Of a stretch of 22,961 nt of DNA, positions 1 to 6,956 are shown in pieces; the first letter of the stretch is position 1, and every line of letters begins with the position of its first letter. The DNA comes from CAZFQG01 sp964520785 (GTDB taxonomy: Bacteria; Planctomycetota; Planctomycetia; Pirellulales; Thermoguttaceae), in NCBI GenBank assembly GCA_964520785.1, contig CAZFQG010000098.1, positions 1 through 22,961 of the forward strand, in the 5' to 3' direction. The notes beneath the pieces are model-generated. The model did no database searches. It worked only from the letters and a program-made list of their open reading frames with translations, and was not told where the DNA came from. Position numbers and translations under genes: made by a program.

Positions 1-2
1 AT

Positions 3-62
3 TTAATGCCAACACCAAAAAACGGTTGACAAACGGCCCCTACAGAGGTAAAAACGTTTCAT
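3..62 (-). CDS. Possible 19-codon mini-ORF with strong Shine-Dalgarno
   Basis: On the minus strand an ATG at 62-60 is preceded by AAGGAG (74-69) at a six-base spacing. It opens a 19-residue frame (MKRFYLCRGRLSTVFWCWH) that stops at TAA in 5-3. It lies just downstream of the lipoprotein gene on the same strand. The ribosome site is better than those of several real genes here, but the product is very short and resembles nothing I know. It could be a leader peptide, the front of a gene broken by a frameshift, or chance. Weak call. Confidence 0.2.
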   Translation of the reverse strand: MKRFYLCRGRLSTVFWCWH

Positions 63-114
63 GGTATTCTCCTTGCGAGAAACGGATGACTGGAATATGC
101 CTTGCCGGCGGCGG

Positions 115-597
115 TTACATTCCCGGTTTCAACTGAAAATCGATCGTGTTCTCACCCCTGTCCACCCTGGCCTCGAGAGGCGTTCGGGCCCGATCCGCGT
201 AGGCGCGTGGGATCAGGGTCTGCATCGATCCACCCTGTACGACGGGGGTGTTCGGGTCGGAATAGATCGCGATCTCCTCCTCGACGCTTTTCGGCTTGGG
301 TGCCGCGTCGGAAACGGCCACCGATTCGATCGTGACGAGGTGTTTTCCCAAAACCGCCCCGTCCCCCGGTTCAAACGTCGTCAACGTGTACGCTCCATCC
401 GCGTTGATCGTTCCACGCGCAGGCCGTCCCTCCTCCGGCCAGAAATGGATGGTCCCGGTCGGGACCGGCCTTCCGCCGAAGGTCACCGTACCGCGAACCG
501 GCGAGACTTCCGGCCTTCCGGAGCCGCAGCCGACAATCGCCACGACGGAGGCCAAAACGAAAGCCAACCAACAAAAGTCTGCAATCTTGTGTTTCAT
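115..597 (-). CDS. Small lipoprotein, transthyretin/carboxypeptidase-regulatory-like fold
   Basis: The 160-residue product starts with a basic n-region, a hydrophobic stretch (residues 9-22) and a lipobox I21-V-G-C24, so it should be a lipidated envelope protein. The rest resembles the small secreted beta-sandwich (transthyretin-like / carboxypeptidase regulatory-like) proteins that are abundant in Planctomycetes: a VxGTVTFGGRPVPTGTIHF strand pair near residues 32-50, then a 'GxYTLTTFEPGDGAVLGKHLVTIE' type segment. The reading frame is open much further upstream (to about 951), but the ATG at 597 gives an intact signal peptide at residue 1, so that start was chosen. A near-consensus promoter lies about 75 bases upstream. 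No enzyme motif is visible and the precise role is unknown. The lipoprotein assignment is firm; the fold assignment is moderate. Confidence 0.8.
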   Translation of the reverse strand: MKHKIADFCWLAFVLASVVAIVGCGSGRPEVSPVRGTVTFGGRPVPTGTIHFWPEEGRPARGTINADGAYTLTTFEPGDGAVLGKHLVTIESVAVSDAAPKPKSVEEEIAIYSDPNTPVVQGGSMQTLIPRAYADRARTPLEARVDRGENTIDFQLKPGM

Positions 598-673
598 TAG
601 AAACCCCCACAAACAAGCCAGAACCCGGAACCATTCCCTCTCAAATGCGTTAAACATAAAGGGGCTGAATTCG

Positions 674-702
674 ATTATGATCCGCGAGACGCGTTTTGGC
701 AA
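674..702 (-). promoter_or_regulatory. Sigma70-like promoter for the lipoprotein gene
   Basis: Read on the minus strand, TTGCCA (702-697), a 17-base spacer and CATAAT (679-674) match the -35 and -10 consensus at five of six positions each. The predicted start near 667 leaves a leader of about 70 bases before the ATG at 597. The element is back to back with a plus-strand promoter at 764-792. Confidence 0.5.
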
Positions 703-763
703 GTGAAGCAGAGAACGCCGGCGGGCATCCGGCGGAAGCAGTTGTTTTTCCGCGAATAGGTCA

Positions 764-792
764 ATGACACGGGTTGGCATCCTGACTAAAAT
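764..792 (+). promoter_or_regulatory. Sigma70-like promoter for the ABC export operon
   Basis: ATGACA (764-769), a 17-base spacer and TAAAAT (787-792) match the -35 and -10 consensus at five of six positions each. Transcription would start near 799, about 50-75 bases before the adaptor gene. It faces away from the lipoprotein promoter, so the two units share one control region. Confidence 0.5.
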
Positions 793-872
793 GGAAACAG
801 GGGTCGTGCTGGCGGCAACGGACAAACCACCCGAAAGACGCAGAACAAATGAGCGAAAAAGGATTTTTTTGC

Positions 873-2645
873 ATGGAATCCATTCCTCTGCGTAAAGCCG
901 GTACCCGTCGCGGTATCTCTTGGCGCGGAATCCCTTTTGTCGTGCTGGCAATTCTTGCCGTTTTGGGGGGAGGGTGGGCCTTCGTGCCGCGGGTGGGTTG
1001 GTCGTCGCAAGAAGAGACGCCTCTGCTGCACGAGGTGAAGAAGGGCGCGTTCGTCCATGAAATCGTCGAGCGCGGGAACGTTGAATCGGCCAGCAACGTC
1101 GAAATCCGGTGCGAGGTGAAGATGCGGGGGAAGAGCATCACGATTCTCGAGATCGTTCCGGAAGGGACGTACGTCGAGCCGGGAGAGGTTCTGGTCAAGC
1201 TCGACTCGTCCACCCTTGAGAGCGAATTGACCCAGCAGGAGATCGCTTGTGCCAACAGCGAGGCGGCGGAAGTAAAAGCGCGGAACGACTGGGAGACGGC
1301 ACAAATCGCTCTGGAGGAGTACAAAGAAGGGACGTACAAGCAGGAACTTCTGAGCATCGAGGGCGACATTCAGGAGAAGAGCCGATTGTGGAGTCAGGCG
1401 CAAGACTACTACGAACAAAGTAAGATGCTCGAGCGCAAGGGGTACCTCAACCGGGTCCAACTGCAGGCGGACGAGTCCCAAGTCGCGAAAGCGGCCACGG
1501 ACAAACGGATCGCGGAGATGAAACTCGATGTTCTCGAAGAATTCACCAAGGTCAAGATGATCAAGCAGTTGGAAAGCGAGATCAAGACCACCGAGGCGAA
1601 TTTCAAGTCGAAAGAGGCGGCCCACAAGCTTGACGTCGTAGAGCGGGAATTGATCAGGGAACAGATCGCGAACTGCATCATCAAGGCGACCGATTCCGGC
1701 CAGGTCGTCTACGCGAACGATACCGACCGCCGGGGGGGCCAGGAGGTGATCATCGAGCCGGGTTTGCAGGTCCGTGAAAGACAGACCCTCATTCGGTTGC
1801 CGGATCCCAAGCGGATGCAGGTGAAAGCGAACATCAACGAGGCCAAGGTGAATCTGGTCGCCCCGGGCCAGCAGGCGGCCATTCGTCTCGACGCGTTTCC
1901 CGACGTCGATATCGAGGGGACCGTTACCAAGGTGGATGAGTATCCCGCCCCAACCGGCTGGTTCAATTCGAACGTGAAGGAGTATGGAACGGTCGTATCG
2001 ATCAACAACGAAGGGTACGACGGCAAGTCTCTCGGATTGAAGCCCGGCCTGACGGCGGAGGTCCGCATCCTCGTCCAGTACATTCCGGAGGCGGTTATCG
2101 TTCCGGTCCAGGCGGTCTTCCAACACGGCGAGAAGCATTACTGTCTCCTCTGGAAGGATGGAGCCTGGGAGGCCCGGGACGTGCAAATCGGGTCGACCAA
2201 CGATACCGTCTTGGTGATACGCGACGGGTTGTCCGTCGGAGAGAAAGTCGTTCTCAACGCGAACGGGCACCGCGACAAGGTCGCGTTGCCGGAGATCAAA
2301 GAAGAGGCGAACGGTCTCAACCGGAGGCGTCCCCGAGCAATGCCGTCGCCGGCGCCCGATACCGAAGGGGCAAGACCGGGCGGAAATCGGGGAGAAAGCC
2401 CCCGTGGGCCCGGTGGCGGTCCCGACGCTCTCTTCGCCGGGGCGGACGCGAACGGCGACGGAAAGCTTCAGGAGGATGAACTGCCCGAACGGCTGCGACC
2501 GCTGCTGCAATCGGCCGATAAGGACGGGGACGGCGCGTTGAGTAAGGCCGAACTCTCCGCCGCGATGAGCGCAATGCGCGCCGCGGGTGGATCGGGAGGC
2601 CCCGCCGGAGGACCTGGGCGGCCGTCGACGGGGGAACGCCCATGA
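873..2645 (+). CDS. HlyD/MacA-type periplasmic adaptor with C-terminal EF-hand pair
   Basis: This is the membrane-fusion (adaptor) subunit of an ABC export system. It has an N-terminal membrane anchor (residues about 20-38), a first barrel-sandwich half (about 70-115), a long alpha-helical coiled coil (about 115-265), the second sandwich half and a beta-barrel (about 270-365), then a membrane-proximal domain to about 475. After a Pro/Gly-rich linker come two canonical 12-residue calcium loops, DANGDGKLQEDE (from residue 525) and DKDGDGALSKAE (from 549). EF-hand tails are not part of the standard MacA fold. I chose ATG 873 because AAAAAGGA (856-863) sits nine bases upstream. An in-frame ATG at 849 would add eight residues but has a poor ribosome site. 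The stop overlaps the start of the ATPase gene (ATGA), so the two are translationally coupled. Confidence 0.88.
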   Translation: MESIPLRKAGTRRGISWRGIPFVVLAILAVLGGGWAFVPRVGWSSQEETPLLHEVKKGAFVHEIVERGNVESASNVEIRCEVKMRGKSITILEIVPEGTYVEPGEVLVKLDSSTLESELTQQEIACANSEAAEVKARNDWETAQIALEEYKEGTYKQELLSIEGDIQEKSRLWSQAQDYYEQSKMLERKGYLNRVQLQADESQVAKAATDKRIAEMKLDVLEEFTKVKMIKQLESEIKTTEANFKSKEAAHKLDVVERELIREQIANCIIKATDSGQVVYANDTDRRGGQEVIIEPGLQVRERQTLIRLPDPKRMQVKANINEAKVNLVAPGQQAAIRLDAFPDVDIEGTVTKVDEYPAPTGWFNSNVKEYGTVVSINNEGYDGKSLGLKPGLTAEVRILVQYIPEAVIVPVQAVFQHGEKHYCLLWKDGAWEARDVQIGSTNDTVLVIRDGLSVGEKVVLNANGHRDKVALPEIKEEANGLNRRRPRAMPSPAPDTEGARPGGNRGESPRGPGGGPDALFAGADANGDGKLQEDELPERLRPLLQSADKDGDGALSKAELSAAMSAMRAAGGSGGPAGGPGRPSTGERP

Positions 2646-3325
2646 AGCTGGCCGTCCAGACCGAGCACGTCGGAAAACGCTATGACATGGACGGCGAGAC
2701 GGTACATGCCCTGCGGGACGTCACTCTCGACGTACCGGAGGGGGATTACGTCGCCGTCATGGGAACTAGCGGCTCCGGCAAGAGTACCCTCCTGAATCTC
2801 CTCGGATGCCTGGACCGTCCGACGAAGGGAAAGATCATCCTCGGCGGCGAGAACATTACCGAGGCCGATGACGACCGCCTCAGCGAAATCCGCGGCACGC
2901 GGGTCGGATTCGTATTCCAATCGTACAACCTCATTCCACAGTTAACCGTTTTGGAGAACATCGAAGTCCCCCTCATGTATCAGGGGGGCGTCACCCGCGA
3001 ACTCCGCGAGCGCTCGCGCGAGCTTGCCGAGATGGTCGGTCTTGGGGACCGGCTGGGCCACCGCCCGACACAACTTTCCGGCGGCCAACAACAGCGGGTC
3101 GCCATCGCCAGAAGCCTGATTAACAATCCTTTTTACATGCTGGCCGACGAACCGACCGGCAACCTCGACAGCGCCACCACCGAGGAAATCCTCGAACTCC
3201 TCCAGCAACTCAACGACCAGGGTAAGACCATCATCATCGTCACTCATGAACCGGAGGTCGGCGCGCGAACGAAACGGATCGTCAGGTTGAGGGATGGGAA
3301 CGTGGTCGAGGACGTGAGGACGTGA
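2642..3325 (+). CDS. ABC transporter ATP-binding protein, MacB/LolD type
   Basis: A 227-residue nucleotide-binding subunit of the MacB/LolD/FtsE class. All motifs are intact: Walker A GTSGSGKST (41-49), Q-loop in 'FVFQSYNL', signature LSGGQ (145-149), Walker B with D169-E170 followed by PTGNLDS (D-loop), and switch His202. The length is that of a free-standing NBD, in contrast to E. coli MacB where NBD and permease are fused. It overlaps the adaptor gene by four bases and precedes the permease gene by 176 bases. Such ATPases power mechanotransmission across the envelope rather than transport through the inner membrane. Substrates could be macrolides, lipoproteins, peptides or signals; nothing in the sequence decides which. 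Confidence 0.93.
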   Translation: MKLAVQTEHVGKRYDMDGETVHALRDVTLDVPEGDYVAVMGTSGSGKSTLLNLLGCLDRPTKGKIILGGENITEADDDRLSEIRGTRVGFVFQSYNLIPQLTVLENIEVPLMYQGGVTRELRERSRELAEMVGLGDRLGHRPTQLSGGQQQRVAIARSLINNPFYMLADEPTGNLDSATTEEILELLQQLNDQGKTIIIVTHEPEVGARTKRIVRLRDGNVVEDVRT

Positions 3326-3360
3326 GAAGAGGCGATAAGCGGAAAATGCGCGAATCAGGA

Positions 3361-3386
3361 ACGATGACGAAGAAACACGAATGACG
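3361..3386. repeat. Short imperfect direct repeat in intergenic gap
   Basis: In the 176-base gap between ATPase and permease genes, ACGATGACG (3361-3369) recurs as ACGAATGACG (3377-3386), followed by further A-rich 'GAAG/GAATG' words up to about 3424. The rest of the gap holds no ORF or terminator that I can support. The word type recalls intergenic repeats that I associate with planctomycete genomes, but that is from memory and unverified. Confidence 0.25.
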
Positions 3387-3501
3387 CCGGCTCACGGAAG
3401 TATGAATACGGAAGAATGCCGTTGAATAAACCGTTCTCCCCTGCTTTACCCTACTAATGCCTTATGCCTTTAGTCCTCCGACGTGTGCCTGACCCCGCCC
3501 C

Positions 3502-4845
3502 ATGAACCTGTTTTCCCTTCGAACCTGGCAACTGGGCGTCAAGAGTTTGACGCTCCACCCTTTGCGGTCGCTTCTGACCGTTCTGGGGATATTCATCGGC
3601 GTCGCCAGCGTGATCTGGTTGCTCGCTATCGGGGAAGGAATCAGTCGCAAGGCCCAGGAGCAGATCGAAGGGCTGGGGGCCAACAACATCATCATCCGTT
3701 CGATCAAACCCCCCTCCGCGGCGACTGAAACCGCCGGAAGATCGATCGTTTCGTATGGAATCACGCGGGCAGACTACCGGCGCATCAGCGAGACGATTCC
3801 GACCGTCACGCGGGCGATTCCGATCCGCGAATTGCGAAGATGCCGATTCGGGTATACCAGGCGGGTTTCCGACGGCCGGCTTGTCGGTTGTTCACCGGAA
3901 TATGCCGAAGTCACGCGGTTGGAGATGGCGAGGGGACGTTTTCTCACCGATGCCGATCTGGTCGACAAGAAAAACCATTGCGTACTGGGGGCGAAGACCG
4001 CGGAGAAGCTCTTCCCGTTCGAGAATCCGCTCGGCCGGACACTTCGCATCGACGAGGCTTCCTACGAAACCTACTACGTCGTCGTCGGAGTGACCAAGGA
4101 ACGTAGTCCTTCGGCCGGAATCGGCGGCTCGCTGAGCGCCCAGGAGTTCAATAACGACGTGTATATCCCCATCACCACGTTCTGGAGCCGCATGGGCGAT
4201 ATGATCGTGACGAGGCGGAGCGGTTCGTTCGAAGGGGAGAGCATCGAGTTGTCACAAGTCACCATCCGCGTCGATAGCGTGGAGAACGTCCTGCAAACGG
4301 CGGACCTCATCAAAGAGACAATGGCCCGCTACCATCGGACGGAGGATTGGGGGATTACCGTTCCACTCGAATTATTGGAACAGGCGAAGACGACCCGAAT
4401 GATGTTTATCGTCTTCATGGGGCTCATCGCGGCGATTTCGCTTCTGGTCGGCGGTATCGGCATCATGAACATCATGCTGGCCACGGTCACCGAGCGGACC
4501 CGCGAGATCGGCATCCGCCGTGCGCTGGGGGCGAAGCGCCGCGACGTCATCCGCCAGTTTCTCGTCGAAACCATCACCCTCTCCGTCGCCGGCGGGTTCG
4601 TCGGCGTTCTGGGCGGCTTCACCTGCCGCCCGGTTACCGCCTGGATTCGCCAATTGCTGGAATCGCTGATGCCCGAGGTGATGAACCAATTACCCCCGAT
4701 CATCAAGGCGGTGGAGCCGATCATCGTCCCGGCCTCCATTCCGTTGGCCTTCTTCATATCCGTGACGATCGGCGTGGTTTTCGGTCTCTACCCGGCCATG
4801 CGCGCCGCGGCCATGGACCCGATCGAAGCCCTGCGCCACGAATAG
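3502..4845 (+). CDS. ABC transporter permease, MacB/FtsX family
   Basis: The 447-residue permease of the same export system. It has one N-terminal membrane helix (about 22-44), a large periplasmic MacB_PCD domain (about 45-295), and three C-terminal helices (about 300-325, 356-375 and 409-430) of the FtsX fold. Family hallmarks are visible: HPLRSLLTVLGIFIGVASV at the start, 'VTERTREIGIRRALGA' on the coupling loop after TM2, and a tail 'GLYPAMRAAAMDPIEALRHE'. The ATG at 3502 fits the conserved N-terminus though no clear ribosome site precedes it. With the adaptor and ATPase it forms a MacAB-like tripartite pump; no outer-membrane TolC gene is in the window. Confidence 0.92.
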   Translation: MNLFSLRTWQLGVKSLTLHPLRSLLTVLGIFIGVASVIWLLAIGEGISRKAQEQIEGLGANNIIIRSIKPPSAATETAGRSIVSYGITRADYRRISETIPTVTRAIPIRELRRCRFGYTRRVSDGRLVGCSPEYAEVTRLEMARGRFLTDADLVDKKNHCVLGAKTAEKLFPFENPLGRTLRIDEASYETYYVVVGVTKERSPSAGIGGSLSAQEFNNDVYIPITTFWSRMGDMIVTRRSGSFEGESIELSQVTIRVDSVENVLQTADLIKETMARYHRTEDWGITVPLELLEQAKTTRMMFIVFMGLIAAISLLVGGIGIMNIMLATVTERTREIGIRRALGAKRRDVIRQFLVETITLSVAGGFVGVLGGFTCRPVTAWIRQLLESLMPEVMNQLPPIIKAVEPIIVPASIPLAFFISVTIGVVFGLYPAMRAAAMDPIEALRHE

Positions 4846-4858
4846 CGCAAAGATCGGC

Positions 4859-4905
4859 GGGGCGCCCTCGCGGGCCGCGGCCGCGCGGGCGCCCCGAGGC
4901 GTTTT
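4859..4905. terminator. Strong GC hairpin between convergent genes
   Basis: GGGGCGCCC (4859-4867) pairs perfectly with GGGCGCCCC (4887-4895). Inside, CGCGG (4869-4873) pairs with CCGCG (4881-4885) around a seven-base loop. Six bases later comes TTTT (4902-4905). It sits between the permease stop (4845, plus) and the sialidase stop (4913, minus), so a terminator serving the plus operon, possibly both sides, is likely. The T-run is short and slightly displaced. Confidence 0.6.
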
Positions 4906-4912
4906 CCAGGGT

Positions 4913-6088
4913 TCATCCCAGCGTCCAACGTGCCTGGCGCAGGACCGCCATGGGAGACGCCGCCATCCGCTCGTACCAGACAGTCACCAGCGACTCATCC
5001 GCCAACTGGACCGTCGATGGATATCCGAGGTCGCCTCCCACTCCGTCGCCGGAAATGATGATCGGTTCCGACCAGTTGCGCCCGTGGTCCGCGGATATCC
5101 TTGCCTGGTTTCCGAATGGCTTGCGGCGGTGGCCGTAGGTCATCAGCAGGCGGCCGTCGGCCAGCCGAACCAAATGCGAGGGGAGTCCCCAAACGCCGAT
5201 CGGGCGCGGGACGGACCAGGTCGTGCCGCCGTCCTCGGATTCCGACTGCAGGGTCTCGCGGTTGTTTGCCTGGTTGTGGTTGCGAATCTGCGCGATAATC
5301 CGGCCGTCGGCCGCTTCGACCGCGTGCAACTCGTGGTAGTTGCCGGCGCTATCCCCCTGACGCGTGGGCATTTGACCCTTTCGCGTCCAGTTCCGGCCGT
5401 CATCGGTCGATTCGCACGCTCCCACCCACGTCTGCTCCTCCCAGAGGGCCTTCCCCAGGTACAATACGCGGCCGTCCGCCAGTTGGATGGGACCATGGGG
5501 ACTATTCACCAGACATCGATATGGCTCGCTGAAGGTCTTCCCCCCGTCGGTCGAACGGAGCATCCACACCCCGAGCATCGCCTTGCGTCCCGCCTCGTCC
5601 AGTTGCTCGTGCTCCGCCAGCCAACGGTCCAGCTTTTCCTTCGGCCAGGCACCTTCCGCCCCGGGTTCCAACTTCCGTGCCTTCTCCAGTTGTCCAACGT
5701 ACGCAAGTGACGTGAAGGTCGTCACCAGGATCGATCCCTTGGCCGTCTCGATTACGCCGGCATCGCGGTCGTCGATCTCGGTATCCATCAATACGCGGTG
5801 GTCGCTCCACGTCCGACCGGCGTCGTCCGAGGTGATCAAATCGACGCGCCCGAACGGACAGACGTGGGCTTCGCGCCCCCCGGAGCAGACCACCAGCAAC
5901 TGGCCGTTGGCTCGCCTGGCGACCGTCGGCCAGCCGTGATACGTATCCGGAAGACTGCTGATGATGGTCGTCTCGTGGATGGTCGCCGTGGGTGCCGCCT
6001 GGGCGCGCGAACTCAGCACGAAGGGGCCCGAAAAGGCCGACGCAACCGCCGCCTTGAGCACGGATCGCCGGGTGAATTGGCGTGTCAT
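4913..6088 (-). CDS. Tat-exported BNR/sialidase-family six-bladed propeller protein
   Basis: A 391-residue secreted protein. The N-terminus TRRSVLKAAVASAFSG followed by a hydrophobic core and 'RAQA-A' is a twin-arginine signal with cleavage near residue 31. Five Asp-box (BNR) repeats of the S-x-D-x-G-x-x-W/F type are seen: SDDAGRTW (87-94), STDGGKTF (179-186), STDDGRNW (227-234), SEDGGTTW (284-291) and SADHGRNW (332-339). That identifies a sialidase-superfamily beta-propeller. Planctomycetes carry many such proteins; few are proven sialidases, and the Arg triad cannot be confirmed by eye. A good AGGAGG (6102-6097) precedes the ATG by eight bases. Possible substrates are glycans of algal or host origin; this is inference. 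Confidence 0.9.
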   Translation of the reverse strand: MTRQFTRRSVLKAAVASAFSGPFVLSSRAQAAPTATIHETTIISSLPDTYHGWPTVARRANGQLLVVCSGGREAHVCPFGRVDLITSDDAGRTWSDHRVLMDTEIDDRDAGVIETAKGSILVTTFTSLAYVGQLEKARKLEPGAEGAWPKEKLDRWLAEHEQLDEAGRKAMLGVWMLRSTDGGKTFSEPYRCLVNSPHGPIQLADGRVLYLGKALWEEQTWVGACESTDDGRNWTRKGQMPTRQGDSAGNYHELHAVEAADGRIIAQIRNHNQANNRETLQSESEDGGTTWSVPRPIGVWGLPSHLVRLADGRLLMTYGHRRKPFGNQARISADHGRNWSEPIIISGDGVGGDLGYPSTVQLADESLVTVWYERMAASPMAVLRQARWTLG

Positions 6089-6174
6089 GAGGGATTCCTC
6101 CTGGAAATGAATGATTTCGGGGCGCGGACATGCCGCGGATTAAGCCGTTCCGACCAACCTACCACGGCGCCGCG

Positions 6175-6201
6175 CGAATTTCAAATTCGACCGTTCGAAT
6201 T
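6175..6201. promoter_or_regulatory. Operator-like palindromes upstream of the sialidase gene
   Basis: CGAATTTCAAATTCG (6175-6189) is a perfect 15-base palindrome with one central base. It is followed by TTCGAA (6194-6199), so the word CGAATT appears on both strands several times within 27 bases. It lies 87 bases upstream of the sialidase ATG and just past the stop of the SDR gene, in an AT-rich patch. A dimeric regulator site is plausible. There is no T-run to make it a terminator. Confidence 0.35.
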
Positions 6202-6203
6202 AT

Positions 6204-6892
6204 CTATCCGGGGACGGTTAGGGGGTGGCCGCTTTGTTCAGGTGTAATCGCGAGGAGGTATGGGACCGCCCGTTCGGCCCATTCTTGGGCCTTTGGGAAG
6301 TTCCCGGCTCCGTCCTTCCAGCAGGTGCGAAGCATGTCGGTGTCGATGATACCGGGGTTCAGCGGCACGGCGGCCATCGTGGAAGGCAATTCCCGTGCCA
6401 GGGTTCGGGTCAAGCCTTCGATCGCCCATTTCGTGGCCGTGTAGGGGGCCACATGAATACCCGGCGAACGGCCCCACCCGGACGAGAAATTGACGATGAT
6501 GCCGGTTCCCGCGGCGACCATGGCCGGAACGAAGGCATGGATCGCGTGAAAAGTCCCCACGATGTTGACGTCCATCATTTCCCGAAATACGGTGGGATCG
6601 ATCTCCCACAGGGGCCCCGGCTCATTCATGAGGGCCGCGTTGTTGATGAGCAGATCCGGGGGACCGGAACCGGCGAGGATCGCGCCCGCAAAGCGATCCA
6701 TCGCGTCGCGCGAACGGACGTCCACCGCCTCGAACCGATGAGGGGGAGGAAACCGCGACGCAAGCTCCGCGATCGCCGTTTCATTTCGCGCACAACCGGA
6801 GACCACGTGGCCCCCCCGACGAAGCATTCAGCCATCGCGCGGCCCAATCCGCGGCTGATACCGGTGATGACGATCTTGCGCGGGGCATTCAT
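6204..6892 (-). pseudogene. Short-chain dehydrogenase/reductase, frameshifted
   Basis: Two overlapping frames together give one classical SDR of about 229 residues. The N-terminal part starts at ATG 6892 (MNAPRKIVITGISRGLGRAMAECFVGG), carrying the cofactor motif TGxxxGxG at residues 10-17. The C-terminal part (from about 6820 down to 6204) carries NNAA, 'IVNFSSGWG' and the catalytic YTATK. The frames switch at a run of seven C on the plus strand (6811-6817; G7 in the gene). One extra G, or two fewer, would restore ...CFVGGGHVVSGCARN. So this is either a real one-base deletion or a homopolymer sequencing error. Without a shift, only a version lacking the Rossmann motif could be made, from an internal ATG at 6827. 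Substrate unknown. Confidence 0.8.
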
Positions 6893-6956
6893 GGGGGTAT
6901 ATACAACCCCTTTTAGAGGTGGCCGTCCGTGGATTTCCCATGGCGGAAGGCGACGA

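Noticed and set aside
26..54. TTGACA-N17-TAAAAA promoter-like element on the plus strand
   Set aside because: The -35 box is perfect, but no plus-strand gene follows; the sequence downstream is the antisense of the lipoprotein gene. It could give an antisense RNA, but nothing supports that.
786..2510. 574-codon open frame antisense to the adaptor gene
   Set aside because: It mirrors the GC-rich codon structure of the real gene, has no recognisable domain and no ribosome site; the plus-strand frame has a full set of adaptor domains.
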